From: Nissolia schottii
Taxonomy: Eukaryota; Streptophyta; Magnoliopsida; Fabales; Fabaceae
Length of the DNA stretch: 64,000 nucleotides
Direction: 5' to 3'
Assembly: GCA_003254905.1 (NCBI GenBank)
Contig: QANU01065172.1
Coordinates: 36,183-100,182 of the forward strand
The notes beneath the pieces are model-generated. The model saw only the letters and a list, made by a program, of their open reading frames with translations. It was not told where the DNA came from and made no database searches. The position numbers and the translations under genes were made by a program. This document shows positions 11,653 through 26,559 of the stretch, in pieces; the first letter of the stretch is position 1, and every line of letters starts with the position of its first letter.

Positions 11653-11850
11653 AGAGTCTATTTCAATAGACTCCTATAGGAGTTGATTGAAATAGACTAT
11701 TATTTAAGAAAAATAGTTAATTTAAATCGACTCTTAAAAAAATTATTGCTTTAATGGGAGTCGATTAAAATCAATTCTCTTTATAGAGAAATTAGTTTAT
11801 TTTGAGAATAAATTTTAAATTCATTCATTGTAAAATAAGTCAATTTTCAT
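11653..11850 (-). repeat. Right terminal inverted repeat of the MULE
   Basis: Reverse complement of the left terminal repeat with moderate divergence. It lies directly upstream of the transposase TATA box and N-terminal coding remnant, as expected for the promoter-bearing end. Confidence 0.65.
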
Positions 11851-11899
11851 GTTTTATTTTAAATTTCTCTTTTCTTTCTTTATTTGGTACGTGATTTAG

Positions 11900-14640
11900 C
11901 AAATCTAATAATTTAAGCAACTTGCGTCGCCGCCCATGGCCCAGTTTTTCGTTTCTTACAAATGAAAAAAACAAAAAATTTATGGATTCCACCTTCCACG
12001 TTTATCTCGTGGATGCTAAGATAAGAAGGAAAATTTACCAATAAAATATATAAAAAAATATTCATTCTAAAAATGACCTATCAGTAAAGTTGTTTTTAAA
12101 ATAACTATTTTTATTATAGAGAGAGTTAATAGAAATTGATTCTGATGTTAGCAAATTTTTTTCAAAGGGGAAGTCAATTTTAATGTATTATAATGGTGAG
12201 AAAAAAATACACAATACGAAATTATTTTTTTACTTTATTTATTATTAAATAAGATTTTATTGAGGTATAAATTGAAATCTCATCCAATAACAAATTAAAT
12301 GTGATTCGACATAATGCTCTATATAATAAATAAGTTCATGTAATATTAAAATTAACTTCCCCTTTTAAAAAAATAATTGTCCCTTTTATAATGAACAACT
12401 TTATAAATGGTTCATTTTTAAAATAAGTATTTTTTAATGTTTTATTATGGTAAAATTTTCAAGATAAGGTAATACAACATTTTGTACTAATAAAGTGAAT
12501 AATTTAATCTTTTACTAATGCATAGTCAATTGATTATGAATTGGGTTTGCTTTTTAGATATTTAATTTGTAAATTATTTATAAATAATTTTGTAAGTGCT
12601 CAATATATTCAAACTCCTACTCCGTTCTCTTCAGCTTAAATTTTAACCAAGACAAAAAAATTGCTACACAAGAAAATTTGTTAACCTTAGTTTTTCTGTT
12701 GATGGTTTAATTTAATCAGATTTTGACGAAGTGAAATATACATGCAAGACTAACCGGGCATTTAATATGAAAAAGTGAAAAATCTTCAAGGATATTCTGC
12801 ATTGACCATTAATTATTAGTCTCATAGTGAACCGATATTTATCAATGAGCAATGTAATGAGATAACACAGCATTCACACAAAACTTCACCCTTGAGTCAT
12901 ATGAGAAATGTCTCTGACGCTTTCTTCCAGTAGGTTCCACGGCTTTTTGTCACCATTACATTTCACATGGTACCTCGTTACATTCATCCATGAAGGTTAT
13001 ATGCTGAGAGAGTTGGTGACTTGCACATTCCACCAGCTAAACCCAGTCCAACTAACTAAATGATTATTATTACATCTAACTCAACTAATTACAGTGGTTA
13101 AAGTAATTATCTATATGTATTGGTTAATTACAAAACTAATACATGTCCCCGTTAAAATTTGTAGTCCTTTTATTAATATGTAGGTATACATAATTCTGCT
13201 TTTATTAGTTAACTAACATTGCTCCCATATCGAAATAAACCTTGCATCCATGGTTCCAAATCAAAATTAAAACATTATTAAAAGAAATTAATTTATTTTT
13301 AATACACTCATTATGTTGTATCAAAATTATAATATTTCAATCTTCTGAGTTTTTTTTAACTTGCACTTGACAGTGAGTTTTACAGTTATTTTATTAAGGT
13401 GGATAGTTAAGTCATTTAACTCAAATTTATCTATGCGTGAATTAAAACTATCTTACATTAAATGAGTGGGTAAAAACATTTTTCATCTAAAAAATGGAAC
13501 CAATTAAAAAAAAAAAAAAAACAAATGAGAGATTCTTAATTATTCTTGCAGCAATAACTTTTTGGAAACAAATATACCACCACGTGAGTGTATAAGGAAC
13601 AAAATATGAGTGATGATATCGATTACAGTCCATGAAATTAGGGATTTTCGTACCATTGTTGGGGTTGCAATCCACCTCTATCAATGTGGTATGGCTCACG
13701 TCGGACACACTGTCTCTCATGTACATCTGTCCTATGGGCCATTCACGAGATGCCCAAACCCTAAACCTAACATTAAGATGCTCCAAACCGTAGCTGTCGG
13801 TGGTAATAGTAAAAGAAAGAAAACGCACTCTTGTCGTTTTAATTGTTTATGTAAAACTTGACAAAATATTTATGAGAAATTCTTGTCTAGGTAGCCTTAA
13901 ACTAGAACATGGGGTGCGCAAAGGGGACCACAGCACCAGAGAATTAAAAAGGGGATTTAAAAATTTTCAGTTGAAAATGAATAGTTTTATAATTCCTTTT
14001 TTTTTTATGAAAGGGTATAATAGCCCAAATATTATGAACAAGAAATTACCACTTTTATTTTTTAACCAGTGCCCTAAAAAAACTGATTAGTTTTTCTCTT
14101 TTTTAATTCATAAAATTTTAAGTTTAAACTTTTATTTAAAGAAATCAAAACTTAGTTCAAATAGTTGAAACTTTTTTCACCTTAAACAAGATCCCGAAAC
14201 TTTTTTACTTAGACAGTGGCCAAGCACAGCCAAGCAGTCATGTAGAAGCCTCAGGGTATGTTTAGAAGGATGACAAGAGAGTGAATGACATGGCCAAATT
14301 TTAGAAACCCTTGTTCGAAAGTAATTTTACAAGAAGGAAGGGAATGGTTATGGAGAAACACTTTATCCCTCCCCTTGCCACTCAACCCCAAAATTTTGTG
14401 CCTCTAAATTGGGGTCAATAAGGGTTTCTCATACATTTTTATTTTCACTCCCTCATTCAACTTACAAAACATCCAAACATGAAACATGATGAAGACATTA
14501 TTTATTCCACTCCTCCCCTTGCCTTTCCTTCTAGTGCCATTATGAACCACCTCTTTGCCCTCATTTATGAAACCTCGTTAAAACTTGAAGTGCACATTAA
14601 TCCAATCCAGGACCTTTTTGTCAAGGTTGTTGAATCCTAA
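11900..14640. other. Intergenic stretch, repeat remnants, no supported gene
   Basis: AT-rich. At 12090-12200 there is a second, weaker echo of MULE terminal motifs (TTAATAGAAATTGATTCT, GGGGAAGTCAATTTT). A 113-residue open frame at 13828-13487 (minus) has no recognisable domain. From about 14250 the sequence GGGTATGTTTAGAAGGATGA resembles the termini of the putative MITE near 30.3 kb. Nothing here is supported as a gene. Confidence 0.4.
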
Positions 14641-14851
14641 GTTGAATCGATTAGCCCCCAATGGCAGGAATGAGAGACAGGCAACTATTTATTCAATCTT
14701 TCTATCACGGTATACAAACATTTGTTACTAGTCAAGAATGGCTTTCTATATGTTATTGTGAAACTATGAATGCTTGGATGCACTATGAGAAAGTTTATAA
14801 GAACTTTAAGCCATGCCACATGATTAGATTAGAAAGAAAGATACTAAACCA

Positions 14852-19106
<4,255 letters not shown>

Positions 19107-19439
19107 CGATTATGATTGTTGAGTGATGTGAGAGTTGGAGATGTGTGTCAAACCAAAGAAAGAAAGGGCCTGACGTGCCTGCGTGTGGCCTGGCTAACTC
19201 ACACCTGGACCACACTGCATGTGTGTCAAATGTTGAGTTTAATCTTTGACATTCACTATGCTTGGAAAGTGGTGGACAAAATGTTACCGCAAAAAAAAAA
19301 AAAANACATCCTCTAATAACACAATTTCACTAGCAACATTAATGATGGTGCACTTCCACAACTCATTTGCCACTTCACAGCAGCGAAGGACGTGGAGCAC
19401 CGCAGACAAATATCATTGTGAGCCATTCTACGCACTCAC

Positions 19440-20820
19440 CTAGCCCGGTTGCTTGGTAAGGATTAAGGAACCCTTGGCTGGATTTTTGGTCTTATTGGTT
19501 TTATAACAATTATTAAGATTAGGGTTTTTTTTGTAAAAAATTTACATTAATATAGATCAAATTTCACAAATTAAATTTTAAATAATTGATTTCAAAAAAC
19601 AAATGGTGGTGTGGTGTGTATAGCACACGCCGATTTCAAAAAAAAAACTAAGGTCAATTTCAAATCATGTCAGTCATGGAGTTTAAAACAAGTCTAAAAT
19701 CAAAATTGCATAATCCAATTTCAGCCTGTCCCATCAACATTAGAAGTGAAATCACGTCAGTCATTTTTTTCTTTCTTTTCTAAAATCAAATTTAAGAAAT
19801 CCAATTTCAATCCATCCAAAAATAATTTTTCTCATTTGTCCCTAATCACACAATAAACTCCATCCAAACCCATCCAGATGTGATAAACCCCCGTTGCTAA
19901 CCGACCAACCTAAATCAGAAATGATAGCAATGAAGATTATTACAGCAATTTGGAATATCTATATAGATAGAGATTCGGGACTTAAATGTAGCGAAGAAGA
20001 TCATTAAATATTTTGACATTCAAAATTCCTCCTAAACTAGTAGGAGGGAGAGATTGTTTAATTGTAAGAAACTCCAAACAAAGTAGAGAGGTAATACCAA
20101 AGGGCCAATAGAATATATATTCCTGCCACAGCAATGAACTCTACAAACTGCAACTCAATATGTGCTACAAATGTTGAACATGGACTACTCATACAAACTA
20201 TATAATTTACATGTTAGAGGGGAGAATGCTCTAATAAATAATGGACTTGTGGAGTTCCCTCCCTTCACAAGTCACAGCTATGCCACCGTGTGACGGAATA
20301 GGAGTCAATGGGGGTTATATGAGTAGCCACTAATATCAAAGCAGTAGCAAGATGGACCTCCATTTCTTCCATATTTTCCCTGCACTGCACAAAATTGAAA
20401 TGAACCACAAATTCTCTTTGGTTTTATACAGCATTCAAAACACATAAACATGTTTCAATTATAGGTAGAGTTGAAGCACTTTCAGCCACAAGTGCTGAGT
20501 CTTGCTTGTTTTGATTTAACAGGAAAATAACGACAATGAAGGTGGTTTTATCTGAGATAGGTTGCTTGATATTTGAAAGAACAGCAAATCTTCCTATTTT
20601 CTTTCTAAAATGAAGACTTCTAACTTCAAAAGACAATTTTACTTTAATAGGACAAGCAATTACTTCTGTTACTTGTGATTGGAAATTTAACATCTACAAG
20701 GTAAAATCATGGGAAGTAGTTTATTTAAAAAATAATGGAAACGGAATATACAAGTATAATTAAATGTTAAAAACAATATTTTGTTTCACTTACATTTAGT
20801 ATGCTAATTTACTGATCCAC
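19440..20820. other. Intergenic stretch between VTE1 and the GT43 gene
   Basis: It holds the upstream flank of VTE1 (with an N next to a poly-A run at 19305, just outside) and the 3' flank of the GT43 gene. Short 'AATTTCAA/ATCATGTCAGTCAT' phrases recur at 19660-19780. An 89-residue minus-strand frame at 20693-20424 has no recognisable domain and probably lies in 3' untranslated or intergenic sequence. Confidence 0.4.
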
Positions 20821-20827
20821 ACCTTCC

Positions 20828-23199
20828 TTATAAAGAATCATGTTCTAATGGAAGAATGACATCTAGGTTATTCTTGATAATCCATTTCGGAGGATGGAAA
20901 GAATGAGACGATTCAAGACCAATATGCCAGACCATAACACTCGAGGAGTCGTTCATTAAGCATTCCATTTGGTTTTCATCTTCGGCAACCTGCTCGATCA
21001 ATGTGCTAACCTGCACATTCAAAGAGGGGAAAACAATCACTATTGATCAAGCCTGGACCTCCAGGTTGGTTCTGTATGCTTCTTTCTTTTTTCCTTGCAT
21101 TGAAAGACAACCATGGCATGGCACAGATTCATCCAACCATGATAACCAACATACTTAAACTAATCAGCTACATTCGTGACATATAATAGATAAGAAGATA
21201 ACCAAAAAAGAAGAGACACGAACCCAGAAACCTTGCTTGACTGTGTCAAGCTGCCTGATAGGCTCAAGAGTGGGTCGGTGCCACCTCTTTGGATCCCAGA
21301 TTATGGTACTATTGAAGGCAAAACCAGGCATCTCAGCATGAAATCTTTTAGATCTTCGATTCGATTCGTTAGTGTGCCATCCGATTACTTGACTTCCATT
21401 ACAAACAGGCCCTTGCAAGACCATGCTACTTTTATCCCCTGGTAGTTTTGCTACGGTCCATGTTCCAAATCGCCTGCAAATCGTAAATGGGGATAAATTC
21501 CAACTAGTGCAATGAAAAACAAATTGCAAAAGCATAAATATTATCGGAAGGAATAACATGCTGTAGAACTCCCTAGTGCCCACTTTTTATTTGAATACAT
21601 AAACGTTCAAATTATAACTACCCACCAAGGGTAAATTCTTAATGTTCAAGGTGCTATAGAATTTTTAATAGCCAAGTACTAACTATAATTCTTCACTGGT
21701 ATGAAAAAATAAAATAAAATAAAACTATAATTCTTCATTTTATATGATAAATTTGTATTTGAAGATGCACCAAATGATTCCGTTTATACACAATGAACTC
21801 ATCTCCCTTCCTTTTAATTGGGGTTGGATTTACATATTTCCTCAGCGACCTGCCCTAAGTCATACATACACCAGAAGAAGAGCTGTAGGGGGGGTTTCCT
21901 ATCATTATGGAGTATCAAGTCTGCTCTATCAAAATAGAGGTAAACCTGTTTCACAATGTTTGATTGCTAAGTATCATATTAAAAGAAAGGAAAAGACTCC
22001 CATTCTCACATCACTTTACACTATGCTGAAGACAAGTACATTTTCCTGAGGTTCAGGTTCAATGTATGTAGGTAGTGACAATCTCCAAGTTTGGCAAAAG
22101 TTTTAAAACATAACATTAAATAAATCAATAGGCCAACCAGAAAAATTTTGAACCATTAGTCGTAATGGAAGAGACAATCATAAATCTAGAGTAATTTAAG
22201 TGCACGGATAATTGCAATTATCTTATCCACTATACATTGCATAGCAGACATGTTTAACCAAAAACATGCATCAGAGTAGTTATAGTGAAAGAGAAAGATG
22301 TGCAGCAAACAAAATTAGTGACCGGGGAACTGGGAATACCTTATTTCTCTCATTTGCTGAAAGAGCTTCACTGAATAGATGTTATCCTCATCTGCAAAGT
22401 AAAGAATTCCATCAAGACGGTGGGTTTCAATGTGAGTCAGTGCAACATTTCTTTGAAAAATGCTCCTATGGCTCATGTTGGTTAGATTCGATTTGCAAAT
22501 GAGATGCCAGTACATAATCCCAGAACTTCTCAAAATTTCAGCAGTTTCGTCAGATTGAGAAGTCATCTCAACAACAATCCACAACAAAGGAGGTTGGACC
22601 AATTTTAAAGTTTGCGCCAAGCGATGCAAGTAATATGCTTGAAATGAATGAGTGAAAGTTGGGGTCACAACTATGAGAAGCTTCTGAGGTTTCAAATGCT
22701 CTTCACTGAGAAATTGGTCATTGGAGACATTATTTGCCACCACACTTATTAGTTCCTGTTCTTTGGCAGCTGAATTCAGAGTACCATTAAACTTCACGGC
22801 CTCATCGATTGATGTTGTCACATTTTCAGGTTGCTGAGAATTTCCAACTACAGGTGTCGTGTCAAAAATGAAGTCTTGATGCTTTGGCATTAGACTAGTG
22901 GACATGTTCCTCGATGCAAACGGGATGAGTCCAATGGAAACGCCAATCAAGAAAAAAATGAGAAAATGCAAGAGCATTCTCCTCCAAAGTTGGCCCTTTG
23001 GCTTTGACCTTGCAAGAGCCCTCAAATATCTTGGGGAGAAAACACCGCCAAGAGTAGAAGCACGGGAGTATAGTGAGCTGACAGAGCTATGAGGACTTGA
23101 TGACGACCTAGACAAGGGAGAACCTACTGGACCAATTTCTGCATTAGCCACACCTCCGGCTCGGGCCATTGGAGACAGAGTTCTTCTAATAGATGCCAT
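20828..23199 (-). CDS. IRX9H: GT43 beta-1,4-xylosyltransferase, IRX9H-like
   Basis: Three coding exons on the minus strand: 23199-22340, 21473-21224, 21010-20828. The phases close to 430 residues. It starts [10 protein letters not shown], the conserved start of IRX9H/I9H proteins. It is a type II Golgi membrane protein: Ser-rich cytosolic tail, one transmembrane helix near residues 75-93 ([20 protein letters not shown]), a variable stem, then the GT43 domain ([80 protein letters not shown]-like end). It takes part in elongating the xylan backbone, with IRX14- and IRX10-type partners. The metal-binding DxD site reads Asp-Glu-Asp at residues 270-272. A 5' untranslated intron upstream is likely but was not mapped. 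Confidence 0.92.
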
Positions 23200-23651
23200 T
23201 CACAGAAATCCAAAACAATGTCTATTAACTCCGAATGAGCACTACAGTATCCAATAAAAGAAGTACAATTACAGCAGGAATGTATCCGAAATTCCAATTT
23301 GAACACACACTTATTTGTCCTTCCCACTCAAAAACAGTAATTGCCATGACATTTTAAGTATTCACCAAGAGCTTTTGGGTTTGGGTGACCATGGTCCAGA
23401 GCCAAATGTGAACAATAAAGCTGCCATAAACATTGCAAAAATCAAACAGTCAAGTCCAACTCTCACTCCAAAGCACATCATCAGGTTAAAATAATGTAAA
23501 CCATATAAGCAATAGTTCCAAAACATATCATGAGTAAACCCTCACAAAAAAATTGGATTTTGGACCCATATGATGTCCTCTATTGAATTTTACCAACATG
23601 AGTTTACAACAATCTGCCAAACCAATTTCACAACGTAAACTTATTTGCCAC

Positions 23652-23677
23652 ATATATATATATATATATATATATAT
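23652..23677. repeat. (AT)n microsatellite
   Basis: Thirteen AT units upstream of the GT43 gene. Confidence 0.95.
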
Positions 23678-24112
23678 CCAAACAAACAAAAACAAAATGT
23701 CTCTAGTATCTATAAAAATCAAACTGAGTAACCATTTCAAAGCTATGAAAATGCTGCAAATACATACAGAATATAACAAAAAGATTGCATTTTTAGCTAC
23801 TTAGCAACCAGTATTCGAACAAACGTAAGTACCCAAATGACAGGGAAGAGGAATGGAGCAACATGGTTGATCCAACTATCCAAGAAATTGGCACTAAAAG
23901 AGTAGAACCATGAAGTGTGTGTTTGTCATGTGGAGCCAACAGTTGAAGTTTCTGAAGACAGGGTCACTGGTTGGGGGAATGAATCCAAAGTAACTGAGAT
24001 TCGGGATTCCGAGCTTTTGAGATCTAAGCTTCAAACAAGAAAGAAAACGAAGCCTCACAATGGCATAACAACGAAGTTAAAAATGGAAAGAGAAAGGAAA
24101 AAAATAATAAAA

Positions 24113-24137
24113 AGAGAGAGAGAGAGAGAGAGAGAGA
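24113..24137. repeat. (GA)n microsatellite
   Basis: Twelve or so GA units upstream of the GT43 gene on its 5' side. On the gene's strand it is a CT tract, common in plant 5' leaders and promoters. Confidence 0.9.
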
Positions 24138-24179
24138 CATTGACATGTTTCGCTGTTACAAAGTGGATGACATAAGAAA

Positions 24180-25000
24180 ATTTAGTTTTCATAAATACTC
24201 CCTCTAATCAACTTTCTTGGTTACTTTGAAAAAAAATGAAGTATTATGTTCATTTAATCTGTTACTAATGATATATATATATATATAATATTGATTTTTT
24301 TTATTTTGCACAAAATTCTAAACACATTATCAATATGAAAGAAAAAGCTAACAAGTGTCAAAATACTTCTTAAGAAGATGAAAGAGACAATATTTCATTG
24401 AAAAGTGAGTTAATAATTTTTAATGCTATTATATAATTTAAAAAACTTTAAAATTTATTTCTTTTGTTTAAGCAATGTCGTTGGAATATTGGTTAACAAA
24501 ATCTTTAAAAAATATATAATTTATTCTCCATTACATTTAATAAAAGGGAATTACAGTGTATAACTATGTTGGTAAAAATATTCATAATCACTTAATGTTG
24601 CCTTTTCAGTTATCTATGAAGCACGTCTAAAGTAGTTTCATGACTACTATCTTTTTAAAATATAAATTAAAAGAAGAGTTTTTATTAACAAATGTCAAAG
24701 ACATTTGTTAATAAATTTAAAATATAAATTTTGAGTATTTTTAAGCATTAAATACATTAAAATTTTAAAAATTTTATATTTTTAATAAAATATTTTTTAC
24801 TTTAAATTTTTTAACAAGTGTTATAATAACACTTCTAAGCTTCTTCCATTAATAAAAAATATAAGAAAAAAAATAAACATAGTATTCCTTTAACCCATAC
24901 AAATTCAAGTTCAATATGCCTGCCCACTGCAAGTGCAAGATTACTTAATTATCTATTTAAAATTAAATTAAATTATGTTAGTAAACATACTTTACAATTA
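24180..25000. other. AT-rich intergenic stretch, no gene seen
   Basis: Contains a short inverted pair GACATTTG/CAAATGTC around 24693-24710 and 'TTTTTAATAAAATATT' phrases. No open frames of interest. Confidence 0.4.
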
Positions 25001-25019
25001 AACGTTAGTTTTAAGTTTT

Positions 25020-25740
25020 TAAATCTTTGTTAAAAAAATAGAGGAACAAAAATGTCAATTTATTCCATGTAGTTTTTTTAATTCAACCAATTTCAATCTT
25101 TTTGATTTTTTTTATCAATTTAGTCTCTATTAATTTTTAAATAGTTCAATTTTTTTCTTCTAAATTTTTTTCAATCATTTAAATCTCAATTACTTTTTCA
25201 ATCAATTGATTTTAATGAAAATTTGTTTACTCTGCCATGTAAATACTTAAATACCACATTCTCATCTTTTGCAAACACATCTCCATCCATGTATGTCTAT
25301 TTTTTTTTGTTGTGGACGCACACACTTGGTGGATATGGGATGCGAAACGACTTTGTTTTGCTTAAAGGAATGCGTTATTAATTGTGTAAAACGACGTTAA
25401 TTTTTGCATAAAAGATGTGACGTGGACCTTTAACGTATCACATCCCTCTATTATGTTCTATGACAGTTATTTAAATATAGGAGATAAATGAAAGAATTAA
25501 CTTGACTAATTTTTGTAACTTGTAGGGACTAAATTGATCGAAAAATTTTAAAATGGATGAAATTGACTAATTTAAAAAATAACAGAAACTAAATTGGCCA
25601 ATATAAAAAATAATAGAGACAAATATTGACTAAAAAATTTAAGTGAAATAAAATTGTTCAAATTTAAAATCAACATGAACTAAATTGATAATTTAAGTAA
25701 CACATAAAACAAATAGGAAAAAATAATAATAAGGGTAACC
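25020..25740. mobile_element. Foldback-like non-autonomous DNA transposon (legume type)
   Basis: Two long AT-rich arms, about 25030-25210 and 25480-25710, are imperfect reverse complements. The left arm is rich in ATCAATTTAGTCTCTATTA and the right in TAGGGACTAAATTGATCGAA. Such actaaattgat subterminal arrays are widespread in legume genomes. The centre contains AAACGACTTTGTTTTGC. The ends and target duplication are not defined, so the superfamily is uncertain (MULE-like foldback suspected). Confidence 0.45.
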
Positions 25741-26559
25741 AGTGTCCTTATGACACTTTTTAAGGGGGGAAAACTTTTTATTTAAAACACAAATTTCTAA
25801 TGCATTAATGATATTAGAAACTTAAAAAACTTGTGTTTTTAACAAAACATTTGTCTTTTGATTTCCTTTACCAGAGTTTTACTTGTTGGCAAAACCATAA
25901 TAATAAATAGTCTTATTAATGTCTGACTTTGAAGTACAATTAATGTTGTTAAATGTTTATTTCAAACATCACTAACCAATGTTTTCTTGTGAACTTCCTC
26001 CAATAATATTAATTAATATTATAATATTCATATTTATCATATATTCGTGCATATCTATTTTTATTCTACATTTATTTGATAAAATTATTAGACTTGATTA
26101 CACCTAATAATATTATTTATTCTTCCAGCTCAATATCGAATTAAGTTTGCCTCTTTTCATTTCTCAATCCTCATCATCGTTAATCGTCATCGGATTCTCC
26201 ATCCCTCTCTCATCCATCGCTTGTCTGTAGCATTTTCCTGTTCTTCAAATCTAATTGGGAAATTACTCACCAAGACAGCATATGTTTATTCTCAACTGCT
26301 ATATCTATTGCTTTTTCGGCGCAAAGGAACATTGGGGATAAGCAAATGCCCTGTTTTTTCTTTGCCACTTTTAGTATATTCATGTAAATTGGTTGCCCCA
26401 ATTGCTGCTTCGGTTTGTTTCTTTGGTTTGTCCTTTAGTTTATCATGTATAGGATACGGGAACCGTGCTTTGCTCTTTGCTCATTTGACATTTATATGGC
26501 TTAAAGCAAGCAAGTAGTCAATGAAATTTCAAACTCAATGATGCTTTGCTAAGTTAAGG

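Larger units (their letters stand above)
5480..11850 (-). mobile_element. Decayed Mutator-like transposon (MULE) with nested insertions
   Basis: A DNA transposon in minus orientation. The outer 200-plus bases at 5480-5700 and 11653-11850 are imperfect inverted repeats of each other; both carry GGAGTC-type motifs and an 'AAGCAATAATTTTTTT' block. Between them lies a minus-strand MuDR-type transposase in pieces. A hAT element (6509-7913) and a solo LTR (8350-9511) interrupt it; without them and their duplications the element would be about 3.8 kb, a normal size for an autonomous MULE. Exact outer ends and a 9-bp target duplication could not be fixed. Confidence 0.8.

Noticed and set aside
13487-13828. 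113-residue minus-strand open frame
   Set aside because: No recognisable domain, ends in homopolymer-encoded residues, and is flanked by repeat-like DNA; most likely chance.
26221-26517. 98-residue hydrophobic frame next to the copia fossil
   Set aside because: No ATG at its start, no known family; composition follows AT-rich sequence.
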